A model generated the notes under the pieces. It searched no databases. It was given only the letters and a program-made list of their open reading frames with translations, and was not told the DNA's origin. Shown here piece after piece: positions 1-13,072 of a DNA stretch of 64,000 bases. A program made the translations under genes and the position numbers. The DNA lies in contig SSBO01000013.1 in the NCBI GenBank assembly GCA_005281725.1, positions 2,074,854 through 2,138,853 of the forward strand, given 5' to 3'. Position 1 is the first letter of the stretch. Each line of letters starts with the position of its first letter. Source of the stretch: Wuchereria bancrofti. Taxonomy: Eukaryota > Nematoda > Chromadorea > Rhabditida > Onchocercidae.

Positions 1-299
1 TCTAATAGGCATAAATTTATTCAAAAAAAAAGAAAAAAATGCTTAATAGATTTTGTCGAACAATAAATGAAAAAACTAAAAATTAGAAAAAAGATTATTG
101 TATTATACAGCAAATTTTATCGCAGAACTTTAACTGAGAATTAAACGCAGTTAGAGTAAATTAATGCAATGATGAAATATAACAAATTTAATCTTATCTA
201 TTTTAAAATGCGACAGATGGTTTATTAAACCATAATAGAGAAAGGATAGAAAGATAGAAAAACGGTTTATTACAACTTTGATTATTCCACTCAATTCCA

Positions 300-810
300 C
301 TTTTTATATTTTACATTTTTTTTTTTATTTTATATTCTTTCATTACAAAAATTGAAATGGCTATTTACATTCATATCATTTTGCGGAAGAGTAATGATCG
401 AAATAGATAATGATAATATCAGAAATGGAAATTAATTTCGTATATGTATATATATACATACATACATGAAATTAATTATCCGTATTATACGAAATTAATA
501 CGATTTAAATTCCATTTTGTTTCCTCTTTTTTCACATTTCTTTTTTTTTAAAAAAATTCTTTGATTATCTTTATTTTTTACATATTTTTTTTTTTTATAT
601 TTTACATTTTTTCTTTTATTTCAGATTCCTTCATTACAGAATTTTCTTTGATTACCTTTTTATTTTCCACATCCTTTCTTTAATTTTGAATTCTTTGATT
701 CTAAAATTGAAGTAGTTATTTACATGCATATCATTTTGAGAGAGAGTAATGACCAAAAACAAATAATGATAATATCAGTAATAAAAATTAATTTCATATA
801 TTATAATTCA
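300..810. repeat. Diverged direct repeat, two copies of about 170-210 bp
   Basis: The block at about 300-470 (T-rich start, then a tract reading cattacaaaaattgaaatgg, an atttacattcatatcatttt piece, a gagtaatga piece and a gataatatcag piece) recurs at about 596-810 in the same order with substitutions and small indels. The spacing suggests an old tandem duplication. Confidence 0.6.
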
Positions 811-1206
811 ATCTAATCCTCTTAATTATGATTTGTTAGGATGAAAAAAAATTTAATAAATCGGTAAACTGTAACAGATAATAAATTGAGAATTTTGTTG
901 CAACATTATAATTGTTGCAACATTATCCTTTTATCATTGACAAATATATTCGATAAGTGATAAGTGTTTGAATAATATAAGTAAACAATATACAACATAA
1001 ATAATTCTCATTTGATTATTTATTAATCAAATGATTTCTTCAATTTTCTTCAATATTTCATTCAGCTTTTCATAACTATAATATTAATGTATTAATGAAT
1101 ATAATAACTATAATATTAATGAATATCTTAAATTTGTCTCTTTAATTATTACTGATCGAGAAATATTGAAAGTAATTATTTCAATTTATCGATAAATAAG
1201 TTTAAT

Positions 1207-1369
1207 AAATAAGTATTATCGCTCAAATGTATCATTGGAAATTATAGTTATCCATCTAGTTTTGTTTTTTGTTTTGTTTTGTCTTTGTTTTTGTTTTATT
1301 TTAGTTTAATCTGTTTTAGTTTTTAAACAATATGTTTGCATAGTGTTAGCAAGTCATATGTGATTAATT
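1207..1369 (+). repeat. Dispersed inverted repeat, left arm
   Basis: The reverse complement of this block matches 11060-11187. Shared pieces in order are aatcacat.tgac, ctaaca or gacat..tatgc, aacatattgtt.aaaaac, aacaaaacaaaaaacaaaa, gataactataattt, gatgata..cttgag.gataatacttattt. The left arm carries about 35 extra bases in its T-rich middle. The two arms bracket the MGAT1 gene. Confidence 0.65.
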
Positions 1370-3308
1370 TTATTAATTTTATTAAATACTTTTTTTAAAA
1401 TGCATTTTTATTCAATTTCATCCATTTTTGAAATTTTTCAATTGCAAATGATTTGATTAAAATTAAGCAAAAAAAAATTTTATGTTTTCACCAAGTCTAT
1501 GTTTTTTTTATCCTTTAAATATCCCTATATGTCAATTTTATTGCTTTTCATTCTTATTTGCTATTTTGTTAATTGGATAGTATTATTCACACACTTAACT
1601 AAAAATAAAGTGATGCAAAAAGCCTATAAGGCTAAGCTAACAAAAGCCTACAAGACTAAGCTAGGCTATTCGTTCATATGTCTTAGAAATCATTCAGTTT
1701 TTACATCAGTCAAAAAAAGAGAAAAAGAAAAAGCTTTATTAATTATTTCATTTTTTTCACTTTTAATCAAATACTTGAAATTAAATTTTTTTTTACAATT
1801 TGCGGTGAATTTAATTATAGTAATATTAAAATTGAAACAAATATACTAAAAGTATATTTTATAGAATGTTGAGAATTAATTAATATTAACATGAAAAATT
1901 TATCGATGATGAGCCAAGAAAGAATGAAGAAATAAATAAAAGTAGCGATAAAAATTATTAATAAACTGATTTTCCTATTGTTTTTTTTTTTTAATTGATC
2001 CAATTTTTTTTCGATTAACTTACGACATTTTATATTTAAGGCTTATTTCGATAAATCATTTAGCTTTCAGTTTTTTATTAGCATATTACACGATACATTT
2101 TATGTAATTCTATGAAATTTTTCCACTTATTAATATTTTGTTTCTAATTTTAATAATGTAATTTTGATATTTTTAATTTGCTTCCTTCATTTATATTTTA
2201 CATTTTATATTTGTGCTTTTCAATTGAAATATTATTACGACAAATATCTCTCAACAAACAAGAAATATAATTTGTTTTATGGTGATGCAAAAGTTTGTTT
2301 AATAACAATAAATGAATATTTGAAGTATTATTCAAATTTTCATTTTTGGAAATTTTGAGCAACTAAAAAAAATCTTTTTTTCAAAAAGAAGAAAATCAAG
2401 TTGAAACTTAAAATAAGCAAAATTCATTACAGGTTTTTCAACAATTATTTTACATTTTTAATTAAGCAGAAACCAATAAAAATGTATATTTTTTAAGTTT
2501 AACATTTTAAATCCAACTCTGCAATTTAACTTTAGTCTTTTTAATTTTTCAAAATTACTACCATAAAAGAAAAAAAACTTTATATGTAAATAAGTTGTAA
2601 AAATACAATAATTATAACTTAATAATATTCAATTTTGCTATTTATTAGTCTTTTCTTTTTATTATTTCAATTTTCTTTTAATTTTTTTGATTAATAATTT
2701 CCAATAGTTCCTTTAATCTTTTTTTTTGATTTTTTGATTAAAAATAAATAATTTTCAATATTTTGTATCTTACTTTCTTTTTCTTTTTTTGTCTCTTATA
2801 TCATTTATTATATTAGCTGCGATGATAATATAAACAAACAAACAAAATTTATATAAAATTTTTCGATTTCATGGATTTACTATTGGATTAAATGCATAGT
2901 ATGATGGATTCATCCATTAAACAAAATAGCTAGCTTTATGGCTAATTTGCATAGCCTTTGTCATTGTCTCTTTTTCAATAGTATACTCTTGCAATCTTTC
3001 TTTTAACTCTTCCCATAAGCAAATCTTATTAATTCAACTATTCTCCACTATTTTATCTAGTTTCTATTTATTTATTTATTTTTTACCATTCTTTTTTTAG
3101 TCTATAAATTATATATTAATTTTGCAAAAAAGATTTGGACTTCTTTAAAATACCATACTAAAGTTTTACTCTAAGTAACACAACTATATTACATGAATAT
3201 ATTAATCACCTAATTTGTCAATGTCTAATTTATTGGTAACTTTACATTCCGACACATTAGTCATTTCATTAAAATAATGCAAGAATTTTAAAGTTTTTAT
3301 ATATTCTA

Positions 3309-3553
3309 TTTTATTTGGTTTAGTTTCTTTCTTTTTCTTTCTCTTTTGTTTTTTTGAATGATTTGCTATAATTATATTCAAATTTTTTCTTCTTTTTTAT
3401 ATACTATTTAATTGATCAGAATTAATTTTTATTTATTTGGTTTAGTTTCTTTTTCTTTCTTCCCTTTTTTTTGAATAATTCGCCATAATTACATCCAAAA
3501 AAAAAAATTTTTTTTATGTGCTATTTATTAACTTACCAGAATTAATTTTTATT
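3309..3553 (+). repeat. Tandem duplication, unit about 120 bp, two copies
   Basis: Two adjacent copies each begin atttggtttagtttcttt, contain a ttgaat.att.gc.ataatta segment and end cagaattaatttttattt. They differ by substitutions and homopolymer-length changes, so this is an aged duplication, not an assembly artefact. Confidence 0.7.
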
Positions 3554-4681
3554 TTTTTCATCAATTGTCAACATCTTCATTTTATGCATGTTGAGAGAGA
3601 AACAAAGAGTAATAAATGTTAGAATGTAAATGTGTCTTTTAAATTTATTAATAAAAATGATTAAAATGATTAAATTTTAATGTATATAAGTAATTAATTT
3701 ACCACTTTTCTTTTACAAAATTAAATATTATCAATTAATATAATACAAATGCTAAAAGGGGGAAATAAATCGAATTTAAAAATTAATTCTATTCTATGCT
3801 TAACAGCATATTGTTATATTACTAGTATTTATATTAATTAACCATTTCGATTATTTCAATTATATAGAAATAGTAAAATATTATGTTTTTAAAATTTCAA
3901 ATTACCAAATAAAATTTCTTACTTATCAGATTGTAAAATTTCTGTAGATTTCGAAGATTGTCAATTTTATTACTTAAAAAAAAGTTTTTTTTTTTTTTCA
4001 GAATAATGAAACAATAGAACAATAAATTTCTTTCCTAATTGAATTAATATTATTCTATCCCAACAAAAAAGCTATGAAAAGTTGAAAACTTTTTTTAGAG
4101 GAAAAAAAACTTTTGTAGACCTAAAATTTAGACTGTTAAATCTTTGCAAATGCTTTATTTGAACTAAAATTTAACAAAACATATAAAAGCATTTCGTATT
4201 ATTATTATTATTATTATTAATTATTTAGTTTTCTACTTTTGACTTTTTTTTGCTAATGCTTTTTATTTTAATTAATTCAGGCTTATGTTTAAATTAAAAT
4301 AGCTTTTTAAAAAGTGATAAAAGAAATTTTAATATTGAATTGCTTTATTTTGTTTTATTTATTCTAGCAATTATCTATGAAAAAATTGAAAATTTTCATT
4401 TAAAATCTTTATTGATAATATTGTTATTGTTAGATTTTGCAAAATGCTTTATTGATTGTTTATTGGAATTCCATCATTTATTTGATTATTTTATTAATTT
4501 CAAAACTTTTTTTCAATGGCGTGAATTAAAGACATTTATTTCATAGAAATTTCATAGAAAATGAAATATTATACTAAAATAAAATAAATATTTTAGGTTA
4601 AAATAGCAATTAATTAGCATAAAATGTTAAGCTAATTAGAATTATTAGATGATAATTTTTTGATTTTATCATCATGTTGTT

Positions 4682-7600
4682 ATGCCTCGGATACGATCTG
4701 AACATTTATTTATAATTCTTACTCTTTTCTATATTGCAACACTTATTCGACTCTTATTTTATCCACTTAATTCAACGGTTTGTTTTTAATCATTTTTTTT
4801 AATTTTAAATTATTAATATTTTTGATATATTTATATATTTAATACTTTTAAAATCATTAATAAATATTTATTTTTTGGATTTTTTCTCGATTTTAATTTA
4901 GTTTTATCCCCCAAAAAAAATATATTTCAATTTGAAAGCACAAAAAATCTTTTTTGTCTTTTTTTTTTAATTATATGTTCAAATTTTTTAGCAATCGCAT
5001 TCAAATTTGCGTCAATTTAATTATAAAATAAAAGATTTGGAAAGGCTTTTGCAGGAAGGTAAAAATAAAATTGCATTACTTCAGTAAGTTTTTTTTTTTT
5101 CTTCGCAATTTAATAAAATTTTTTTTTTGAAGAATGATGAAAATAGATATTAAGTTCAAAACTGCTAAAAAACTTTTGATATTATAAATATTTAATTGTT
5201 AAATTGAAAATATTTCATTTTGTATTATTTCAAGTGAGCGTTAAATATTGTAAAAGATATCATAGTTTTGCAATTTAAAAAAACTTTTTTTTTTGAAGAA
5301 TTATGAAAATTATTTCAAATGAGCGTTATTATTTCAAGTTATTATTTCAGTTAATAAATTGGATAACTAGAAGATAACATTTGATTTTTAACCAACCATA
5401 CATTTTTTTATATTATAATTAAATTAGCTGATAATTAAGTGATAACAGAAGTGACAATAAAAAATAAGAATTTTTTTTAGGAAGAAACTGGATGAAATTG
5501 AAGAGAAGAAGAATGCTAGTATGATAAATACAATACAGCGTTATCATCCTTATCATATACTACAATCACAGAAATTTAAGCAATCATTTAAACATCATTC
5601 AAATAGTCAATGGCCTTATCAAATTCCTGTCCTAGTATTTGTATGTAATCGTCCTAAGGCAATTTACAATCATTTGAAAAAATTACTCAGGCAAATAATT
5701 CGCTCACTTTTCTTTTCTTTTATAAATTATGTTAAAAAAACAAATTATTTAATTAACTAAATTAATATTATAACTTTAAGAGAAGCAAATATTGTAATTA
5801 CATTCAATTAATTTAAATTAATAATATAACTTTATGAGAAGCAGATATCATTGTTTTTTTTTAAAAACATAAATGATATGTGACTATTTAATTTTATTAG
5901 AATGATACTTTAGGTTTAAATAATTTGAAATGGTGCATACAAATAATTTTGTTCATGATTTTGAAATTATTCAAACTGATGTTATAAATAATATTTCAGA
6001 TAAAAAAAAAAAAAAACTTATATTTAGGTATCGACCATCAGCTGAAAAATTCCCAATAATAGTAAGTCAAGATTGTGATGATTCAAGTGTCAAAGAAGTT
6101 ATTGATAAATTTGGTACTGAAATAATTTATGTTAAGGTAATATTTTTTATTTTTTAAGTTGTATTGGTAATATTTTTTTAAATTGTATTCTAATATTCCT
6201 TTTTTAAAGTTAGTAATGTATTTTTCTTTTCATTTTCAAAGATTTCAATAGCTAAAAGTTATTGTTGAATGAAAATAGAAATAAATTTTTGAAATGAAAT
6301 TATTGTAATACGAAGTAATTGAAAAAAAAACGAGTGTTTACTTTCTGTTAGTGTAAATTTATTTAGATTAACAATTAACTTTAACAAAAAAATTTTTTCT
6401 TTGTTTTGATTTGAAAAATTTCGAAAAAACATCGTCAAGCAATTATAATTTTTCTAAACATTCTGCATGGTTGAATTTTGTGATGGAATAGTTATTAAGT
6501 TTAATTAAATTAACCATTTGTTTTTCATTTTCCTAAATTTATTTCAATTATGCAAATATGACTCTAAGTGACAATGAAAAAAAGTAACTCTTTAAAACTA
6601 TGTGCTATAGGATTGGTGCTTAAATTTTGAAAATTTTTGAAAAATGATACAAATTATATATCATCATTAGCTAATTTTTTAAATTTGGAAATAAATTTAA
6701 AAAATAGATGTAATTTTAATTTAAATTTTCAAACTCGATACAACGCATGGAAATTAATGTGTAAATATGAAAAAAAGACAAAAAAAAGACGAAAATTTAA
6801 CTGGTAGGTAACATTAAAAATTTATTAATAAGAAAAACAATTTTTAATTTAATATAATTTTAATATTAAAAAAAATTTTTTTTAACTTAATATAATTTTA
6901 AAAGCAATAATATATTATTTTATAGCATTTGAGCAGTTGGAATGCTCATTTTACAATAATTCCGGAACATAAACGTTACATTACTTATTATCGAATAGCA
7001 CGGCATTATAAACTTGGTTTATCATATGTATTTGATAAGCTTAATTATTCCAGTGTTATTATCACAGAAGGTTTTTTCTTTCCTTTTTTTTGTTTAATAA
7101 ATTTTTAGCATTGTAAATTACTAATTATAATAGTCATTTTAAATTATAGTTTTCTCTTCTTTTGGATTTAATAAATTTTTAATTTACTGGCTGTAATAGC
7201 ATTTGAAGTTATTTTAAACGTCTTGAATTATAATTTTAATTTTTGACTCCAAATTGCTAATTATAATAAGCATTTTAAATTGTTTTAAATTATGATTTTA
7301 TTAAATTACTGTATTGAATTTTGAAATATTTTTTAAAATTTCAATGCAAAAGAAAAAGGAAAATTTTATTTTATTTAATTATATTTTTATATTGTAGATG
7401 ATTTGGATATAGCATCTGATTTTTTCGAATACTTTAGTGCAACGCGTTCACTTTTGGATACTGATAAAACATTATATTGTATATCAGCATGGAATGATAA
7501 TGGTAAAGATTATTTGATCGACAAGAAACAACCTGAATTATTATATCGTAGTGATTTTTTTTCTGGTCTTGGATGGATGATGACAAGGTAAGAATTTTTC

Positions 7601-9245
7601 TGAAACTTTTTTTTTTCTGAAAATTTATTTAAATTTTTATAAATATTAAGCATTTAATGCAAAATTGTTATTTTTAATAATTTTTTGTACAGAATTAAAA
7701 TATATGTTTTATAAGTTTGAAAGCTCAAAAAAAAAAAAAAAAATTTTCTCATGTAAGTAAATAAATAATAATCATTTGTTATTATTGTAGAGAATTATGG
7801 AATGAATTAGGTCCTATTTGGCCAAATGGATTTTGGGATGATTGGATACGTAATAATACGATACGTAAAAATCGAGCTTGTATTAGACCTGAAATATCAC
7901 GTACTGGTATGACTATTGAGGGAAAAAAAGGTGCAAGCAGGTTAATAATAATTTTTTTCTAAAATTATTGAATAAAAAGTAAATATTAGTTTTGATTAAA
8001 TATTATTTAAATGAAATAATCATTTCTTTTTTTAACAAATTTAATTTATTCATAATTATGATATAATTTTCATCACATTTACATGAAATTTTAATTTATT
8101 GCAGGGGATTATTTTTTACGCAACATCTTGCCAAAATACTTCTCAATGAAATTTTTGTAAATTTTACAAAATTAAATTTACGTTATTTGCTTAAAGTAAT
8201 CTTTTATTTTTTTCTAATAAATTTGAAGAAAAATTAATAAATTAACTTTTGATTAGCAATGTTTTTTTTTCCTCTCCAATTATATAATAAATTTTTTTTT
8301 TCTTCAGAAAATTTACAGAACAAAAAATTATCTTAATTAATTGTCTCCAATTATACAAGATAGTTTAGAAAAAAATGTATTATTTCTTTGTTCTTTAAAA
8401 TATTTTTACAATTACAATTTTTTATTTATAATCAAAGAAATAATTTGACAAACTAATTTTAAGTAAAATTAAATAATTTTTTTTTTTTAGGAAAATTATG
8501 ATCATACTTTTTTACAACGTGTCTATTCAGCACCACTTATCTCATCGGTGGAAATGTTACCAAAAGAAGTTATCACACCTGCTAGTAATGTTGTACGTAT
8601 TCAGTACACAACATTAGAAAATTATCTTCGAATTGCTGATCAATTAAAAATAATGCGAGATTTTAAAGTAATATTTCAAAATTAAATTTTCCATTCAAAT
8701 TTCATTGCAAAAAATTTTTTAAATGTTTTATCATTCTATAGAAAAACAAAAAACGAAACAAAACATTAACTTTTAACTGAAATGTTTTTAATCTTTTTAA
8801 GTGTAAAGATTAATTAATCATAGTTTATCACACCATAGAATAGCCTAATTAGGTGTGATAACTTTTGCAAATATGACCTGTACAAATCTAATTTTTTGTC
8901 TTTTTAAAGATTAGCTCTAATCATGGAATAGTCTAATTGAGTGTGATTACATGACCTTTCCAAGTTGTAATTTTGGCTGTTTTTAGTGATTAATTAATCA
9001 TTGAGCAGCTTAATTGAATGTGATAACATAACATCTATAAGTTTGAATTTCGTTTTTTTTTTTCTTTCCAATTGATTAATTAATCTTAATGAATAAAAAT
9101 TAATTCAAATTTATAGGATGGTGTGCCACGAACAGCTTATTTGGGTGTAATAACATGTTTTATCAATGGAGTACGAATATATATAGCACCTGATTGGAAT
9201 ATTTGGTCAGGATATAATTCAAATTGGGAAGCATCATCAGAATAA
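4682..9245 (+). CDS. MGAT1: Alpha-1,3-mannosyl-glycoprotein 2-beta-N-acetylglucosaminyltransferase (GnT I)
   Basis: This Golgi enzyme adds the first GlcNAc to the Man5 core and so opens hybrid and complex N-glycan synthesis. Exons: 4682-4777, 4992-5083, 5481-5690, 6028-6136, 6926-7070, 7398-7587, 7791-7940, 8105-8195, 8491-8667, 9117-9245; total 1389 nt, 462 aa, close to the usual 445. The N-terminus is a type II anchor (about residues 8-26, [14 protein letters not shown]). Family motifs read in order: [36 protein letters not shown], the metal-binding EDD at 217-219 (split by the exon 5/6 junction), [25 protein letters not shown]-like [26 protein letters not shown], and a C-terminus close to the vertebrate one. 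The intron after exon 3 begins GC (5691), and only that junction rebuilds L-L-R-Y-R-P. Nematodes have several paralogues (gly-12, -13, -14), and I cannot tell which this is. Exons upstream of 4682 are not excluded. Confidence 0.95.
5691..6027 (+). other. Non-canonical GC-AG intron of MGAT1
   Basis: The exon end reads ...attactcag followed by gcaaataatt. The downstream acceptor is tatttag before gtatcgacc. Joining them gives the conserved L-L-R-Y-R-P-S-A-E stretch without a frame change. No GT donor in the neighbourhood gives that protein. CAG|GCAA is the usual context of GC donors. Confidence 0.85.
8795..9050 (+). repeat. Degenerate tandem repeat in MGAT1 intron 9, three units of about 100 bp
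   Basis: Each unit has the order gatta...aatcat, then a ...taattgagtgtgataac-like box, then a pyrimidine-rich tail. The first unit contains an inverted pair, tatcacacc at about 8827 and ggtgtgata at about 8852, able to form a small hairpin. The block lies wholly within the intron before the last exon. Confidence 0.55.
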
Positions 9246-9849
9246 AAACAGAATATTTGTATATCATATTTGTATGTAAATTTTATCGTTCTATTTTCTC
9301 AGTCTATATTCCGGTTTTTTCCGTTTTTTTCTTTCTTGTTATTTTTATTTCGTTTTCTCACATTAAATTGATTTCCATTTGTAATAATGATTTTTGCTCT
9401 TTATTATGTGCTATTTTTCCTTTTCTTCATGAGAATATTTTAAATTAGTTTAATTATTTATGTGATATAAAGGCAGTTTGTTTATCTATCATTTATGATA
9501 CTTGGCATTTTCGATTAACTTTTACGGGATTTATAAATTTTAGGAAATAAAAAATTCAGAAGAGGACCATATTTTAAATTCTTTTCAGATTTGTTTCAAT
9601 AATTCATTAATGAATGTTTGAAATATTTGTGTTCAGTTTAATTGTTAAGTCATCTGTTTGTTCAGTAAAATATGCTTCAAATATCATTTTACAAAACTTT
9701 TGTTAGTTTGATTTTGTTGTAATTATCAAACTGTTACTATCTTTACCAAATCATACTGTACTGAAAATTTTGGCTTAGATTCAAAATTATAATTAATTAA
9801 TATTGCTTAATTACCAGATTTATTTCCTTAAAATAAATGAACTTTCAAG

Positions 9850-10162
9850 ATAATTACGGAAATAAGTGAACTGAAATAAAGACAAAAAAGAACTATGTAA
9901 TAGATTGAAAATTCAATTATATTCTCGTTTATTTAATTAATTTATTTATTTAATAAAGAAATAAACTGCAATTAAGACGCTATGAAATTTAAATTCTTTA
10001 AATTTNATAATTACGGAAATAAGTGAACTGAAATAAAGACAAAAAAGAACTATGTAATAGATTGAAAATTCAATTATATTCTCGTTTATTTAATTAATTT
10101 ATTTATTTAATAAAGAAATAAACTGCAATTAAGACGCTATGAAATTTAAATTCTTTAAATTT
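9850..10162. repeat. Perfect direct repeat of 156 bp separated by one N (assembly join)
   Basis: Copy 1 is 9850-10005, N is 10006 and copy 2 is 10007-10162. I see no difference between the copies. Perfect identity with an N exactly at the junction indicates two contig ends carrying the same sequence that were abutted instead of merged. It is non-coding. Confidence 0.9.
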
Positions 10163-10610
10163 TGCAACTAATAGAATGAGATTAATAGAATATTGAAAAA
10201 AATCAAATTTGCAATTAGTAAAAAATATATAGCAATTGCTTTTCATTTCGTTATGAATGAATAATTGTTGCGGAGAAATAAATTACAATCAAGAATATCT
10301 AAGTTAATTAGTTAATTTTTGCTTAATGATGATGAGGATAGCAGTTAGCATTGTAATTTATCCATTCTCGCTTCTAATGTATCATTCCTAATATGCTCAA
10401 ATGAATATTTTATTTTGTTTTTATTTTCAAGAACACAATTAATCTATTCACATAATTAAAATACCTTAATTTAGTAAACAATATATTATTGTCTGTATCT
10501 TTTTTCTTAAATTTTTTTAAGTACCCAAGTTTGACTTAGAAAATTTCCTTTCGATGATGTTAAGCCTCAAATAAATTGCAAGATTAAAGTGTAGGAATAA
10601 TTAATCTAAC

Positions 10611-10760
10611 ATGCAGAATTTTACGACTCACGTCGGTATGACATTACGACGACATTCTCATAGGTTAGCATTACAAGAACCAAAGGATTCAATGCGTCTG
10701 CATCAACCAACGTTGTCCAAATTGGTGACAATGAATAGATTAGTGTTACAAAAAAATTAA
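10611..10760 (+). other. Possible short exon or small ORF, 49 codons, unrecognised
   Basis: An ATG-to-TAA frame of 49 codons uses H, R, P, Q, T and V codons more than random AT-rich DNA here would (for example G-M-T-L-R-R-H-S-H-R). It lies downstream of MGAT1 on the same strand. I recognise no family and see no splice partners, and a chance frame is quite possible. Confidence 0.2.
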
Positions 10761-11059
10761 ATGATTTGATTTAATAACTATTCACTTAATAATTACTAAT
10801 AATTATTTATAATTATATTGAAAAAAACAGCAATAAAAAAACATAAATAACAAGAAAACATCACTAAAAATAAGTACAAAAAAAAAGCAAAATAAAATAG
10901 GTATCTTACAAAGAAAAATTAAGAACCTCAAACATATAATAAACAAAACATAATCCCCCACATTCACTCCAAAAATAAACAAACAGCAAAGATGAGAATT
11001 TATAAAAAATAAATTGTGAGAATTATTTTATAATTAAGAATAATTGTTTCGTTATCAAT

Positions 11060-11187
11060 GTTAATCACATGTGACCTGTTGACATTATGCTAACATATTG
11101 TTCAAAAACACTAAACAAAACAAAAAACAAAAATAGTTAGATAACTATAATTTTTGATGATATACTTGAGTGATAATACTTATTTGC
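11060..11187 (-). repeat. Dispersed inverted repeat, right arm
   Basis: This is the reverse-complement partner of 1207-1369. Similarity extends from the aatcacat.tgac box to the gataatacttattt box and fades outside, which suggests two copies of a short interspersed repeat in opposite orientation. Confidence 0.65.
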
Positions 11188-13072
11188 TGATAAAGTGAAT
11201 TTTATTGTGACAGGAATCTGTTCATCGTTACAAACAACAGAGATGAGCGATTGAAACTTGGTGGAAATAAATGCAAAACCTAAGTTCTCAAAGTTCACAA
11301 GTTACTTTATGAACACGTTCACAATCACGTTGCTTTAGTACGGACGCAATAACATTCATTCGAATATTTGATGTGAAGTAAGAAATAAGATTTGAAGTGA
11401 TTCTGATGTGAAAATCGATCGTTTAACTAATTGGTAATCGAATTATCTATCTAATACCTTGTTCCCACTGATTGAAGTTTCCTATATTTATAATTATAAT
11501 ATTAATTTTGTTAGTTTGGAGATGTTAATAGTTTTTTTAAATGTCTCTTTAAGTTTAACTTTTTTTAAAAAAATTTTTGTTGTTATTCGGTTCTTCTAAT
11601 TCTGTCTTTTTTTTTTTATTTTTTATTGTTGGTTATGTGTTTGATGTCTTTAGGTATTAGTTATTTGTTTTCTTTGTGTTTCTATGGTTAGATTTAATTT
11701 TAGCTTAAAGTACTATGTTTATTTTGTTTACTTATTATTTTGTACTGGTTTGTTATCTGTTTTTAGGTGTTTAGTTTAATTTGCAAAATTTCTAATTTGT
11801 AATTAGAGAATAATTTTCAATTTGTATTTGTTTTTTTTATTCTTTTGTGTATTTTTTTTAACCCGTTTTTGTTTTTTTATTTTTTTTCTTGAAGTTTTTC
11901 TTAGGATAGTTGGAATACGTAATAAAGCAGTTATACTCGAATGATTAGAGGAATTGCGGGTAGGAAAAAGTCTTCAACGTCATTCTCAAACATTCAATGA
12001 GTATAACGTTTCGCATACTTAAATGAAGCATAGAAATTTTAGATATATGAAAAAGTTTTCAAAATTTTTCATAGCTTTTTAACTTATTAGAATAAAATAA
12101 TGTTAATTAAAAGTTAGAATAGAACAAAGTAATTATTAATCAAAAATTAGAATAGCAATCATATATGCTTCAAGTGGGCCATTTTTGATAAACAGAATTG
12201 GCGCTATTGAGATGAACCAAACATTGAATTAAGTTAAAGTGCCAACTTTCCACTTATGAAATTAAAAATTGAAATTTACTATGCAGAAATTTTGTTTGCA
12301 TCACATATTATCCAAAATATTAAATTGGAAATTGGTTATTTTTTTTACACATAAAATGATGATATGAAGCAGTGGAAAATCAAAATTATTAGAAAAAGAT
12401 CATTGAAATTTTCCGGGGAAAATTATCAACAGCGAATTGACATTATGAAGTTATAAATAGTAGATGAATTGAATAAAAATGATTCATTTATGTGATATTT
12501 GCATTCTGAGGACTGACATTTGCGCCTGAAGCATAATTTTACTGTTATTACAAATGTGTGTTTTGCATCCAAAAATTTATTGAGAATATAAAAAGGAATC
12601 AATTAAATTATGTGATTGTCTCATTTTCTTGTCTTAAAATTACTTATTATTTTAAATTATAATTTATTATTATTCTAAAATTACTTATTATTTTAAACTT
12701 TTAAAGTTTATTTCACTAATTCGAATTTCATTTATCTTTCTCAGTTGCTCAAAATTATTTTACATTCATTGATTTCTAAGTGAAAATTATACGAAGTCAT
12801 TTATAATTCCCAAAACATTTACGTCTCTTCGTACAAATACTATTGTATTAGTTTTTATGATATATGTTTTAATATTTTTAATATTACTTTTCATATTTTT
12901 GTTAACAAAATTCTACCGAGGAAATTTATTTTTAAAAATTACCGAGAATAAAATAAAAAATTAGCATAGTACAATTATAGTAATGCTGAAAAAATGGCAT
13001 AACAATTACATTTTACAATTAGATAACATTAAAACATTTTAATTGTTTCCTTGAAATATTTTATTGGAATGA

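Larger units (their letters stand above)
1..4681. other. Gene-poor AT-rich region upstream of MGAT1
   Basis: No exon could be supported on either strand. Open frames here (for example at 1499-1849, 2164-2358 and 4340-4546) are rich in F, I, L, K and Y, as expected by chance in AT-rich DNA, and have no convincing splice partners. The stretch holds diverged direct repeats (about 300-470 with 596-810; 3309-3432 with 3433-3553), one arm of a dispersed inverted repeat (1207-1369), a short duplication at 1620-1666, and an ATT run at 4199-4218. The MGAT1 promoter presumably lies at its right end, but I see no defined element. Confidence 0.5.
9246..13072. other. Spacer between MGAT1 and the C_tripleX pseudogene
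   Basis: It starts with the presumed MGAT1 3' UTR and contains an N-flanked duplication (9850-10162), the right arm of the dispersed inverted repeat (11060-11187), an A-rich stretch (about 10800-11000) and a T/G-rich stretch (about 11520-11900). A short open frame of 49 codons at 10611-10760 is less AT-rich than its surroundings. The stretch 11200-11460 is also less AT-rich, with no frame that I can support. Confidence 0.5.

Noticed and set aside
1499..1849. 116-codon frame with hydrophobic start
   Set aside because: Composition is that of random AT-rich DNA, there is an internal short duplication, no family features and no splice context.
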